Of a DNA stretch of 64,000 nucleotides, positions 1 to 9,147 are shown piece by piece. Below the pieces are notes generated by a model, which saw only the letters and a list, made by a program, of their open reading frames with translations, did not search any database and was not told the DNA's origin. Made by a program: the position numbers and the translations under genes. This DNA comes from Butyrivibrio hungatei (GTDB taxonomy: Bacteria; Bacillota; Clostridia; Lachnospirales; Lachnospiraceae). Each line of letters begins with the position of its first letter. The stretch's first letter is position 1. The stretch lies in assembly GCF_900101605.1 (NCBI RefSeq), contig NZ_FMUR01000013.1:1-64000 (forward strand). Direction: 5' to 3'.

Positions 1-163
1 TCTTGTTTGGAGTAAAGACTTTGCCATCATACTTACCGATGTATTCTCGCTTATGGTCAGCGCACTGTTTTTCAGCGTTCCAAAAAGGCTTGTCGATATA
101 AGCGTAACCGTTCTGACATCTGACTTTGCTGGTGATCCAAGGCTCATTGATTTTCAGTTCCAT
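1..163 (-). mobile_element. IS transposase, N-terminal part (cut by window edge)
   Basis: On the minus strand an AAGGAGGT ribosome-binding site (171-178) precedes an ATG at 163, giving a reading frame that begins MELKINEPWITSKVRC and runs off the window at position 1. The residues that follow (a Tyr-Ile-x-Lys-Pro-Phe-Trp stretch, a charged segment, then IGKYDG) resemble the start of IS1634-type (IS4 superfamily) DDE transposases, which often open with a basic segment and a Gly-Lys-x-Asp element. Only 54 residues are visible and no catalytic residue is included, so the family call is a resemblance, not proof. It is divergent from gdhA. Confidence 0.55.
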
Positions 164-174
164 GGTAATTACCT

Positions 175-196
175 CCTTGGTATAATTATACCAAGG
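175..196. repeat. 22-bp perfect palindrome over promoter and RBS
   Basis: CCTTGG, then TATAATTATA, then CCAAGG: a perfect palindrome covering the -10 element, the probable transcript start and the first bases of the Shine-Dalgarno of the transposase gene. Thirteen bases of its right arm (186-198) recur in inverted orientation at 305-317. It could be an operator for autoregulation or part of an IS end. Confidence 0.6.
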
Positions 197-213
197 ATAA
201 AGAGGAATCGCAA
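185..213 (-). promoter_or_regulatory. Promoter of the transposase gene
   Basis: Read on the minus strand, TTGCGA (213-208) and TATAAT (190-185) are separated by 17 bases. The expected transcript start falls near 178, so the 5' leader would hold little more than the ribosome-binding site. Confidence 0.5.
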
Positions 214-249
214 GCAAACTGGGCACTTTTGATACAATATTTTGTAGTT

Positions 250-396
250 GCAAAGCCAGTAAGCACAAGGCTTTGCGATGATTAGTCAGATGAGTTTATA
301 CCGAATCCTTGGTATAAATTCACGGGAGCTTAGGGTCAAAGTAAGCGCAACGAGAGCGTTGCACTTACTTTGCAAATCTAGCGGAAAGATTTTTTT
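250..396. terminator. Two hairpins followed by a T run
   Basis: GCAAAGCC (250-257) pairs with GGCTTTGC (269-276). A second, longer hairpin has 16-base arms at 337-352 and 357-372 around an AGAG loop; its one mismatch would be a G-U pair in a minus-strand RNA. Downstream, AAATCT and AGATTT pair before seven Ts (390-396). The segment separates the IS end from the gdhA promoter; no gene is seen in 214-417. Confidence 0.45.
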
Positions 397-417
397 GATT
401 TAATGTAATAAAGACTA

Positions 418-446
418 TTGCACTTTAAAAGTCTAAAGCGTATAAT
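418..446 (+). promoter_or_regulatory. Promoter of gdhA
   Basis: TTGCAC (418-423) and TATAAT (441-446) lie 17 bases apart, close to the sigma-A consensus. Transcription would begin near 453, giving a leader of about 165 bases before gdhA. Confidence 0.7.
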
Positions 447-474
447 ACCATTCAGACAATGATGTTTGCGCAAT

Positions 475-512
475 GGGGCGTGGAGACCACTGGTTTCCTA
501 CGCCCTTTTTCT
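475..512 (+). terminator. Terminator-like hairpin in the gdhA leader
   Basis: GGGGCGT (475-481) pairs with ACGCCC (500-505), with further imperfect pairing inside, and five Ts follow (506-510). It lies downstream of the gdhA promoter and upstream of its start, so it could act as an attenuator. It could alternatively end transcripts entering from the left. Confidence 0.5.
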
Positions 513-579
513 ATTAAGGAAAGACGGTGTGCAGATACATTATGAATTGCGTTAATATGAGTTTTTACTCAGTAATTAA

Positions 580-1953
<1,374 letters not shown>

Positions 1954-1986
1954 TACGTCTTCTTCATAACATATTTAATATATGGG

Positions 1987-2020
1987 AGGCTGTCACACTA
2001 AACGGTGTGGCAGCCTTTTT
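1987..2020. terminator. Terminator between gdhA and the convergent operon
   Basis: AGGCTGTCACAC (1987-1998) pairs with GTGTGGCAGCCT (2005-2016), followed by Ts to 2020. The last codons of the minus-strand gene lie inside the hairpin, so the terminator is embedded in its coding end. Confidence 0.85.
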
Positions 2021-2502
2021 GAGCATATGATTCCACCGATAAATCCTACTATAACGCCGCTTACGGTGCCGGTGATCCAGAGAATTGCAAGATACCAGGC
2101 GATGTTGGCAGTGCCGGTTACGAACATGGCGACGATGATCTGGCCGATGTTGTGGGATACTCCGCCAACGGCGCTTACGCCGATGGGACTGAATTTGCCT
2201 GTCTTTTTTAACAGAATCATAATTGTGGTACTGAGAATGCCACCTACTGCGGAGAATATGAAAGCCATGAGAGTTCCGAAGAGCATGGAGACTATGGCGA
2301 TTCTGACGAAGTTGATAAAAAGAGAGCTCTTATCGCCCAGTGAGTAGAGCGCGACTACCACAACGATATTTGTAAGTCCCGGTTTTATGCCGGGGACGGC
2401 GAAGAATGCCGGAAGCTGCATTTCTACATATCCAAGAATTATTGCTAGAGTGGTTAGTACGCCGTAGAGTGCTATTTTATTTGTTTTGGTATTTATATTC
2501 AT
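1993..2502 (-). CDS. Gx transporter / HepS1-like membrane protein
   Basis: A 169-residue integral membrane protein with about five hydrophobic segments and conserved glycine-rich turns (GVLTTLAIILGYVE; PGIKPGLTN; SAVGGILST; GFIGGII). This is the family annotated as Gx transporter or heptaprenyl diphosphate synthase component I; the biochemical role is not settled and a prenyl-synthase function is doubtful for a protein so hydrophobic. It lies 8 bases downstream of the NusG-domain-II gene, a pairing common in Clostridia, often close to flavin-linked redox genes. The last residues (LPHRLV) are encoded inside the shared terminator. Confidence 0.8.
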   Translation of the reverse strand: MNINTKTNKIALYGVLTTLAIILGYVEMQLPAFFAVPGIKPGLTNIVVVVALYSLGDKSSLFINFVRIAIVSMLFGTLMAFIFSAVGGILSTTIMILLKKTGKFSPIGVSAVGGVSHNIGQIIVAMFVTGTANIAWYLAILWITGTVSGVIVGFIGGIICSKRLPHRLV

Positions 2503-2510
2503 AAATTCTT

Positions 2511-2897
2511 TTACTCCGAAATGGTGTCAAAGTTATTGTTATCTTTGGTTTTTCCTTTAATTTCAACGACTACTTTGTTTGGAAGGCAGATGATCGATTG
2601 CCCTTCTTTGCTAATATATCCCATGTTTACGCATAGTTTGTCCGGACAGGATGCATCTGTCAGATGTGCTTTTCCGTCTTTTATCTCAAGAATATTAGTG
2701 CTTCCGTGGAAGCCACCTATATTGTAGGTTGTATCTGTATCAAGGGGAAAAGATTTAACGGTCTTTCCGTCGACACTGATGACTACGGTTGCACCATCTT
2801 TTGAAAAAAAGGTGATGCCTATCAGCATGACGGCAGAAGCCAGCGCCAAGCAGATTATAAGGATCAGATCGTTTTTTTTGAATGTTTTATTGTCCAC
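2511..2897 (-). CDS. NusG domain II-containing membrane-anchored protein
   Basis: A single N-terminal transmembrane helix (LILIICLALASAVMLIGITFF) is followed by a roughly 85-residue beta-rich domain with the signature SCPDKLCVNMG...ICLPNKVVVEI typical of stand-alone NusG domain II proteins. It is probably exported and anchored in the membrane; the pair of cysteines in CPDKLC could form a disulfide or bind something. The GTG at 2897 is preferred because GCGAGG sits 7-9 bases upstream; a TTG at 2912 has no such site. First gene of a two-gene operon with the Gx/HepS1-like protein. Confidence 0.8.
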   Translation of the reverse strand: MDNKTFKKNDLILIICLALASAVMLIGITFFSKDGATVVISVDGKTVKSFPLDTDTTYNIGGFHGSTNILEIKDGKAHLTDASCPDKLCVNMGYISKEGQSIICLPNKVVVEIKGKTKDNNNFDTISE

Positions 2898-3031
2898 TAA
2901 AAAGCCTCGCAAAAAAATAGTTTCACACTAAAGTATAGCAGAAAACTTGCAGGAATTAGTAACAAAAAACTCACTACAAGGACTCAGGAACCTACTAAAA
3001 AACCGCTGAGCGGATGCATCAAAAAAACGTC

Positions 3032-3059
3032 TTGCAATTTTTATTTTTATATGTATAAT
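3032..3059 (+). promoter_or_regulatory. Promoter of the coiled-coil surface protein gene
   Basis: TTGCAA (3032-3037) and TATAAT (3054-3059), 16 bases apart. The leader then carries two small hairpins, GTCAG/CTGAC (3069-3085) and CGGAT/ATCCG (3092-3105), before the start codon at 3203. Confidence 0.6.
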
Positions 3060-3202
3060 AAATTTTTGTCAGTTTTCTGCTGACGAAATCCCGGATATTC
3101 ATCCGAGAGGATTCCACATTTTTTAACAATATTATTTATTACTGTTTGGTGCGGTAAAAGTCTGCTTTTTTCCGCGCTTGATAAGTGATGGAAAGGAACG
3201 AA

Positions 3203-5344
3203 ATGAATTTAAGAGAACGTTGGGAAAAGCAGAATAATTCAGTCAAACTGCTTATGAAGAAACTGAGAAGACACGACACTTTTGTTGTAACTGTGGCGGT
3301 TATCATCGCGCTTGTGCTGTGCGGGGGACTTATATACATGAGTACTCCCGTTGTTGCGGCGAGTGCAAGAGATCAAGTTGTGGAGAAGGAAAATAAGAAT
3401 AACGAAAAGACTACAGAGAAACTTGATGAATTGCATAATTACCTGACGGATATCGACAAGATGATCGTTAAGAACCAGAAGGGTATTGATTCATATTATG
3501 AAAAGACCAATAACGATCGAATTGAGGGCGATAAGACTACAGATACGGTCAAAGAAAAAGTTGTTGGACTGGGTACGGACCTTAGGAATATTCATACTTC
3601 GGTAAACAGCACCGAGACCAGGATCGAGAGCCTTAAAGAACTTATCGAGAGCGGAAACGGTGAGACAAGAGAAAAGGCTGCCAAAGAATTTGACGCTATC
3701 GGAAAAGACATTGAGAATATAAAAATTGAATATGAAAATGTGAAGAAGCAGAACAAAGATCTGATGGAAAAGCTTGATGGTGCAATCAGAACCGAGGTAA
3801 AAAACGGGAATGAAAAGATATCAACGGATTCGATCAAAAGATATGAGGAGCTTCTTTCAAAGCTTACAGAGTTCGATAAGGAGCTTGAAAAAAGAAATGT
3901 AGAGTCTGTTGCGGATTTAAAGAGTGAGTTTGAATCTTTGAGTGAGGCTCTCGGAAAACGCGTCGATGAAAAGATTGATGATTATAATTCCGAAAGTAAA
4001 GCGAGGGGCGAAGCACTTGACCAAAAGATCGAGAATTATAATTCAGATAACAAGGCAATGGGAGATGCACTCGGAGAAAAAATAGAAAATTATAATTCAG
4101 AAAGTAAGGCAAGGGGCGATAAGATCGACGAAAGAATTACCAATGTCAATTCTGATATAAACAATAATATAAATGCCAATATAAATGGTATTAAAGGATA
4201 TATCGATGAGAAAACTGCCGGGATAAGCAACAAACTCGACCAGGTTTTTCAGCGTGTGAGTAATGGTAAAAAGCTTTTGGCATCCGCATTACTCACTAAG
4301 GGAGTAAAGATTAAAGAGGATGCCACATTTATGGAATTTGCCAGAGCTATAGAGAAGATACCGACACAGGTTGTCGTTGATTCGGGTGATACCGCGGCAA
4401 GTATCGAATATGACTATCATTATCACAAGGACGGAAGAGGTCAGAATTGCGGTGATAATCTTGTTGCAACAGACAGATACGGCGGATGCTTCACGACTCC
4501 TGTTTATCACAGGCACAGCGACGCATGCTACAGAACAGTAAATACTTATATAATCAGTACGACCAAAGATACAAGAAATCGCGGTCATGTAAAAGATTAT
4601 CATGACGGAACACCGGTTTATTCCTATGAGTGTAAATACTGCGGAGCGCGATTTAACGATACTCACGCAAGACATGAAGAAACCGTGTATTCTTTGGAGG
4701 AAGCAAGAGACAGAAACGGAAGAGTTGAAAGAGTTATAACCGATACTGTCCTTGTGTGTAATAAAAATGAGAGCACTGTTGAAGGCTATTCACCTTCTTG
4801 CGGCTTTGCGCACGGTCAGGTTGTTTCGGCGCATATTAAATTTAATGGCAGATATTCCGGATATAACTCTACTGTTCCTGCGATAAAATCATCCGGAGCG
4901 CTCAGGTCAAGAAACAGTATAGCTACAAAAGCCATCAAAGCTCCGATCACAGATCTTGATATCAATTTAGATGATATAAATTCCCGTCTTGAAGAAATGA
5001 AAAGTTATGAAGAAGATGTGGAAAAAGATGAGGAAAAAGAAGAGATTGCGGATAACACGAATAATACGTCCAATCTTTCTGAACCTATAAAAGAGGAATT
5101 AAATTCGCAGAGTGTGGATGTACAGGCTTTAAGCGAGGAAAACTCGGATAAAACAGACGACGAAAATGCCGGAGATAAAGAAGTATCTGACAGTGAAGTA
5201 AATGAAACAGATGAAGTAAAAAAAGACGAATTATCCGATGATACCAAAGTGCCCGAAGATGAGGATGAACTACAATCCGGAAATGAGCAAAAAGAAGGCG
5301 ATGACGTTGAAAACGCCGATAACAGCGAAACGGCGATTCCTTGA
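3203..5344 (+). CDS. Large membrane-anchored coiled-coil protein with Cys/His-rich domain
   Basis: 713 residues, not recognised as a named family. In order: a short basic cytoplasmic N-terminus, one transmembrane helix (about residues 30-55, TFVVTVAVIIALVLCGGLIY), about 330 residues of charged coiled coil including three 18-residue repeats (DEKIDDYNSESKARGEAL type), then a Cys/His-rich domain (about 400-545) with pieces such as YHYHKDG, HRHSDACY, CKYCGARF and PSCGFAHG, then a tail of about 110 residues made largely of Asp and Glu. By topology the long part should lie outside the cell. AAAGGAA (3192-3198) supports the ATG at 3203. Its neighbours are CobW-type GTPases, and the Cys/His domain suggests metal binding; both the link and any function are inference. 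Confidence 0.75.
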   Translation: MNLRERWEKQNNSVKLLMKKLRRHDTFVVTVAVIIALVLCGGLIYMSTPVVAASARDQVVEKENKNNEKTTEKLDELHNYLTDIDKMIVKNQKGIDSYYEKTNNDRIEGDKTTDTVKEKVVGLGTDLRNIHTSVNSTETRIESLKELIESGNGETREKAAKEFDAIGKDIENIKIEYENVKKQNKDLMEKLDGAIRTEVKNGNEKISTDSIKRYEELLSKLTEFDKELEKRNVESVADLKSEFESLSEALGKRVDEKIDDYNSESKARGEALDQKIENYNSDNKAMGDALGEKIENYNSESKARGDKIDERITNVNSDINNNINANINGIKGYIDEKTAGISNKLDQVFQRVSNGKKLLASALLTKGVKIKEDATFMEFARAIEKIPTQVVVDSGDTAASIEYDYHYHKDGRGQNCGDNLVATDRYGGCFTTPVYHRHSDACYRTVNTYIISTTKDTRNRGHVKDYHDGTPVYSYECKYCGARFNDTHARHEETVYSLEEARDRNGRVERVITDTVLVCNKNESTVEGYSPSCGFAHGQVVSAHIKFNGRYSGYNSTVPAIKSSGALRSRNSIATKAIKAPITDLDINLDDINSRLEEMKSYEEDVEKDEEKEEIADNTNNTSNLSEPIKEELNSQSVDVQALSEENSDKTDDENAGDKEVSDSEVNETDEVKKDELSDDTKVPEDEDELQSGNEQKEGDDVENADNSETAIP
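3965..4126 (+). repeat. Three 54-bp tandem repeats within the coiled coil
   Basis: ATTATAATTC recurs at 3981, 4035 and 4089, a period of 54 bases or 18 codons, encoding three copies of a D/GEKIxxYNSxxKAxGxAL unit. A fourth degenerate unit (DERITNVNSD) follows. Confidence 0.8.
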
Positions 5345-5423
5345 CATTTTGATACTGTGTTAATAGAATATACTTTGTTGTAGTAGATGTAGCACAGACT
5401 AACATGTGCGGAATGGAGTACAA

Positions 5424-6725
5424 ATGACAAAGATTGATATTATATCAGGATTTTTGGGTGCGGGAAAGACTACCCTTATAAAGAAACTTCTCAAGGAAGC
5501 GCTTAACGGAACCAAAGTCGTACTTATTGAGAATGAGTTCGGTGAAATTGGTATCGACGGCGGATTTTTGAAGGAGTCGGGAATAGAGATAACAGAGATG
5601 AACTCAGGTTGTATCTGCTGTTCACTTGTCGGAGATTTTGAGACATCTCTTAAGGAAGTTATGACTACATATGCCCCTGAGAGAGTTCTTATCGAGCCTT
5701 CGGGAGTAGGTAAACTTTCGGATGTAATGAGAGCAATCCAGAATATCGCGGATTCAGACGACAATATGGAACTTAACAGTGCGGTTACTGTTGTTGACGT
5801 ATCTAAGGCTAAGGTTTATATAAAGAATTTCGGTGAGTTCTTCATCAATCAGATTGAAAATGCCGGAACCATCATTCTTACAAGAACGGATAAAGCGGAT
5901 CAGAAGAAGATTGAGGAAGCAGTTAAGCTTATTCGCAGCCATAATGAAAAGGCTACTATTATAACAACTCCTCTTGATGAGATAACAGGAAAAGAGATCC
6001 TTGATACATTCGAAGGAAACAGCGATCTTGAAGCTGAGCTCCTTAAGCTTGTAATGGAAGAGGAACAGGAACATCATCACCATCATCATCACGGAAGCCA
6101 TAAAGAGGTGAATGAAGATGGCACTGTAGTATACAGAGCACACCACGATGATGACGATGAGGATGAGCATGAACATTGTTGTCACCATCATCACGACGAC
6201 GATGAGGATGAGCATGAGCATTGCTGCCACCACCATCACGACGACGATGAGGATGAGCATGAACATTGTTGCCACCATCATCACGACGACGATGAGGATG
6301 AGCATGAGCATTGCTGCCACCACCATCACGACGATGATGATGAAGATGAGCACGATCACTGCTGTCACCATCACCATCATGACGACGATGATGAAGATGA
6401 ACACGATCATTGTTGCTGCCACGGACATGACCACGATCATGCGGCACATGAAGTATTTACAAGCTGGGGAATGGAAACTCCTGTTAAATACACTGTTGAA
6501 GAGATTAAAGGAATGCTTGAAAAGCTTGACGAAGATTCTGATTACGGAATTGTTCTTCGTTCTAAGGGAGTTGTTCCCGCAGCGGACGGAACATGGATAG
6601 AATTTGACTATGTTCCCGGTGAAGCTGATGTTAGAAACGGTAATCCCGATGTGACAGGAAAAATCTGCGTAATAGGTTCAAAACTCAACGAAGATAAGCT
6701 TGAGCAGCTTTTCCGTAAATTATGA
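5424..6725 (+). CDS. CobW/P47K GTPase with long His/Asp/Cys repeat tract
   Basis: A 433-residue COG0523 (CobW/YciC/P47K) GTPase, a family of metal chaperones or metal-insertion proteins, many linked to zinc. The P-loop is SGFLGAGKTT (residues 8-17), the metal-binding CxCC is GCICC (62-66), and the C-terminal CobW_C domain spans about 345-433. Between them, residues 217-342 form an extraordinary metal-ligand tract: seven histidines, then six units of the type DDDEDEHEHCCHHHH. The ATG at 5424 has GGAG upstream. Its stop overlaps the region of the next CobW gene, so the two are translationally linked. A zinc or nickel storage/delivery role is likely by family; the metal is not shown by the sequence. 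Confidence 0.92.
   Translation: MTKIDIISGFLGAGKTTLIKKLLKEALNGTKVVLIENEFGEIGIDGGFLKESGIEITEMNSGCICCSLVGDFETSLKEVMTTYAPERVLIEPSGVGKLSDVMRAIQNIADSDDNMELNSAVTVVDVSKAKVYIKNFGEFFINQIENAGTIILTRTDKADQKKIEEAVKLIRSHNEKATIITTPLDEITGKEILDTFEGNSDLEAELLKLVMEEEQEHHHHHHHGSHKEVNEDGTVVYRAHHDDDDEDEHEHCCHHHHDDDEDEHEHCCHHHHDDDEDEHEHCCHHHHDDDEDEHEHCCHHHHDDDDEDEHDHCCHHHHHDDDDEDEHDHCCCHGHDHDHAAHEVFTSWGMETPVKYTVEEIKGMLEKLDEDSDYGIVLRSKGVVPAADGTWIEFDYVPGEADVRNGNPDVTGKICVIGSKLNEDKLEQLFRKL
6141..6420 (+). repeat. 45-bp tandem repeats, arranged as 90-bp doublets
   Basis: GATGAGGATGAGCATGA starts at 6156, 6201, 6246 and 6291, a 45-base period (15 codons). Copies 1 and 3 share third-position variants (GAACATTGTTG) and copies 2 and 4 share others (GAGCATTGCTG), so the array grew by duplication of a 90-base doublet. 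Two longer degenerate units follow to about 6420. Confidence 0.9.
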
Positions 6726-6739
6726 TAAGGAGAGAGAAA

Positions 6740-7681
6740 TTGAAACCGGTATATATTATCAATGGATTTCTTGACAGCGGAAAGACTGATTTCTTTCGTT
6801 ATACAATAGCTCAGCCTTATTTCAGGACCAGCGGAAAGACACTTCTTATTGTCTGTGAAGAGGGCGAAAATGATTATGAAGAGAAACTTCTTAAGTCTAC
6901 AAATACTATTATTGAAAAGATAGAAGACGAAGAGGAGTTTAATCCCGATAATCTTGTAAAACTTGATGCAAAGTATAATCCGGAGCGTATTCTTATCGAG
7001 TACAACGGCATGTGGAATTTCAAGAATCTGAAACTTCCCGTTATGTGGAAACTTGAACAGCAGATCACTGTGATAGATGCCTCTAATTTTGAGTTGTATT
7101 TCAATAATATGAAATCACTGCTTGCAGAGCAGCTTCGCGGTTCGGATCTTATCCTGTTCAACAGATGCGATGGATTAAAAGACCTTGCTTCATTTAAAAG
7201 AAATGTAAAAGCAATCAACCAGAAAGCGGATATCATATTTGAAGATATGAACGGTGAGGTTGATGTTACACTTGATGAGGATCTTCCTTTTGATCTTAAT
7301 GCAGATCCGATAGAACTCAACAATTTCGGATACGGAATGTTCTATCTTGATGCTCTCGAGCATGTCGACAGATATGAAGGAAAGAATATCAAGTTTAAGG
7401 CAATGGTACTTGTTCCGCCTGAATTTCCGAAGAACAGATTTGTTCCGGGAAGAATGGCAATGACTTGTTGCGCTGAGGATATGCAGTTTCTCGGATTTGC
7501 CTGCGACTATGACAAGGTGGATACTCTTACAGAGAAAGAATGGGTGCTTGTGACAGCGAAAGTTACAAGGAAATTTGTTCCCGAGTACAACGGAGAAGGC
7601 CCTGTTCTTGAGGCTATTGCCATAGAGAAGACGGATGCTCCCGAGTATCCTGTGATTGATTTCTCCAACCCACAGCAATAA
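6740..7681 (+). CDS. CobW-like GTPase fused to a YcgQ/DUF1980-like domain
   Basis: The first about 180 residues are a CobW-type GTPase: P-loop NGFLDSGKTDF, and an FNRCDG in place of the usual NKxD. The CxCC metal motif is absent; that position reads CEEGENDYEEK. The last about 120 residues (FKAMVLVPPEFPKNRFVPGRMAMTCC.. split by AEDMQFLGF) resemble the C-terminal domain of YcgQ/TIGR03943 proteins, which are encoded beside permeases and CobW proteins in zinc-regulated loci of bacilli. The TTG at 6740 has AAGGAGA 7 bases upstream and gives MKPVYIING; an ATG at 6722 overlapping the previous stop lacks such a site. Operon with the His-rich CobW protein. A metal-trafficking role is inferred. Confidence 0.8.
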   Translation: MKPVYIINGFLDSGKTDFFRYTIAQPYFRTSGKTLLIVCEEGENDYEEKLLKSTNTIIEKIEDEEEFNPDNLVKLDAKYNPERILIEYNGMWNFKNLKLPVMWKLEQQITVIDASNFELYFNNMKSLLAEQLRGSDLILFNRCDGLKDLASFKRNVKAINQKADIIFEDMNGEVDVTLDEDLPFDLNADPIELNNFGYGMFYLDALEHVDRYEGKNIKFKAMVLVPPEFPKNRFVPGRMAMTCCAEDMQFLGFACDYDKVDTLTEKEWVLVTAKVTRKFVPEYNGEGPVLEAIAIEKTDAPEYPVIDFSNPQQ

Positions 7682-7704
7682 TATAGCAATAACAGGAGAG
7701 CATA

Positions 7705-8616
7705 ATGTTCGAATATCTACCCATACAGTGGTTATTTCTGTTTTATTTTTACAGTTTTTTTGGTTGGTGTTTTGAATCTGCATATGTCTCTATCTTAGAG
7801 AAAAAACCGGTAAACAGGGGCTTTATGAGAGGCCCCTTTTTGCCGTTATACGGATGCGGCGGCGTGATGATGCTTGTGGTATCAAAGCCTTTTTATGGAA
7901 ATCTGCTCTTGGTATATGTGGCAGGTTGTATTGGTGCAACCACACTTGAGTATATCACCGGTGTAACAATGGAAGCTCTTTTCAAAGTCAGATACTGGGA
8001 TTATTCTCATAAGCCTTTTAATTTTAAGGGTCATATCTGCCTTGAATCTACGTTGTTTTGGGGAGTTCTTACCGTTGTATTTTCTCATTTTTTGCAGATT
8101 CCCATTGAACATATGGTGCGTGCGATTCCCTATCATGTACTTTCTGTTCTTACTTTGATAGTAACTTTCTGCATAGGTGGAGATTTTATGATAGCATTTA
8201 AGACTGCCATCGATCTTAGAGACGTTCTTATCTACATGGAAAAGGCTAAGGACGAGATGAGAAAGATGCAAAAAAGACTTGATGCACTTGTTACATCCAA
8301 GAGTGAGAATGTGAAGGGCGGAATAGAGACTAGAGTGGATGCGCTCAGTGCGACACTTGAAAGCTCTTTTAAGAAGATAAGGGAAAAGATAAATGTAAAT
8401 CCTTCAGGTTATGTAAATGATGTGAAGGATGAAATATCCGAACTGTACGCAAAATACCGTATTCTTATGTCTAAACTTACTCCGGAGCCCATAAAAGGAT
8501 TTTTTGAATGGTACAGAGAAAAGACTATTCAGGGTAACCCGAGCATGGTATCTGAGAAGTTTAAGCTCAGTCTTGAAGAGATAAAAGAGAAAGTTTCAAA
8601 CATCAGAAAGAAATAA
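7705..8616 (+). CDS. CmpB-type putative ABC transporter permease
   Basis: A 303-residue membrane protein of the family labelled putative ABC transporter permease (CmpB, PF06541). Early residues carry the family hallmarks FYSFFGWCFESAY and NRGFMRGPFLPLYGCGG, then about four further hydrophobic helices to residue 165, and a C-terminal cytoplasmic alpha-helical/coiled region of about 130 residues. No ATPase partner is encoded nearby, so the transporter label is only a family name. It starts 23 bases after the fused CobW gene with AGGAG upstream, and is the last gene before a bidirectional terminator, so it may belong to the metal-linked operon. Confidence 0.82.
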   Translation: MFEYLPIQWLFLFYFYSFFGWCFESAYVSILEKKPVNRGFMRGPFLPLYGCGGVMMLVVSKPFYGNLLLVYVAGCIGATTLEYITGVTMEALFKVRYWDYSHKPFNFKGHICLESTLFWGVLTVVFSHFLQIPIEHMVRAIPYHVLSVLTLIVTFCIGGDFMIAFKTAIDLRDVLIYMEKAKDEMRKMQKRLDALVTSKSENVKGGIETRVDALSATLESSFKKIREKINVNPSGYVNDVKDEISELYAKYRILMSKLTPEPIKGFFEWYREKTIQGNPSMVSEKFKLSLEEIKEKVSNIRKK

Positions 8617-8635
8617 AAGAATAGTTAAAAGCAAT

Positions 8636-8672
8636 AAAAAACCTCATGCCGGTGAGAAGACATGAGGTTTTA
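8636..8672. terminator. Bidirectional terminator
   Basis: AAAACCTCATG (8637-8647) pairs with CATGAGGTTTT (8661-8671), flanked by A and T runs on both sides. It serves the CmpB gene from the left and rpsT from the right. Confidence 0.9.
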
Positions 8673-8694
8673 TTATATACACATTTAAAAATTA

Positions 8695-8958
8695 TTAAGC
8701 CATTTTGTTTACGGCCTGAGCAAGACGAGAAACTTTTCTTGAAGCTGTGTTCTTCTTGAAAACGCCCTTTGACTCAGCCTTATCGATTGCAGATGTAGCA
8801 GCGAGAAGAGCCTTAGCAGCCTCATCCTTGTTACCTGCCTCGATAGCAGTTCTAACTTTCTTGATCTCAGTCTTAACTGCTGACTTGATCATCTGATTTC
8901 TTTCTGCTTTTTTCTTATTAACTAAAACTCTTTTCTTGGCGGATTTAATATTTGCCAT
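8695..8958 (-). CDS. rpsT: 30S ribosomal protein S20
   Basis: 87 residues beginning MANIKSAKKRVLVNKKK, rich in Lys and Ala, exactly the form and length of bacterial S20, which binds 16S rRNA early in small-subunit assembly. A GGAGGTAA ribosome-binding site precedes the ATG. It is divergently transcribed from lepA, a common arrangement in Firmicutes, and is monocistronic with a strong promoter and terminator. Confidence 0.98.
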   Translation of the reverse strand: MANIKSAKKRVLVNKKKAERNQMIKSAVKTEIKKVRTAIEAGNKDEAAKALLAATSAIDKAESKGVFKKNTASRKVSRLAQAVNKMA

Positions 8959-9047
8959 AGTTACCTCCGAAAATAATATGATTATTATTTGTAAGTTCGT
9001 GTGCGCATTAAGCCGGACACGGACAGTTAATGCTACATACGGTAAAT

Positions 9048-9076
9048 ATATTAGATGAAATTCAAGAAACTGTCAA
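9048..9076 (-). promoter_or_regulatory. Promoter of rpsT
   Basis: On the minus strand, a consensus TTGACA (9076-9071) and TAATAT (9053-9048) lie 17 bases apart. The leader before rpsT would be about 80 bases. Confidence 0.65.
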
Positions 9077-9147
9077 TAGATTTTTGGCTATTATCATGGT
9101 ATCATATGGTGATGTATGGAAATTAGATGATGAATAGAGGTAGTTTT

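Noticed and set aside
5754..6449. Long minus-strand frames opposite the His/Asp tract
   Set aside because: They arise because the antisense of His/Asp codons lacks stops. They contain only repetitive Val/Met/Ile or His/Arg sequence.
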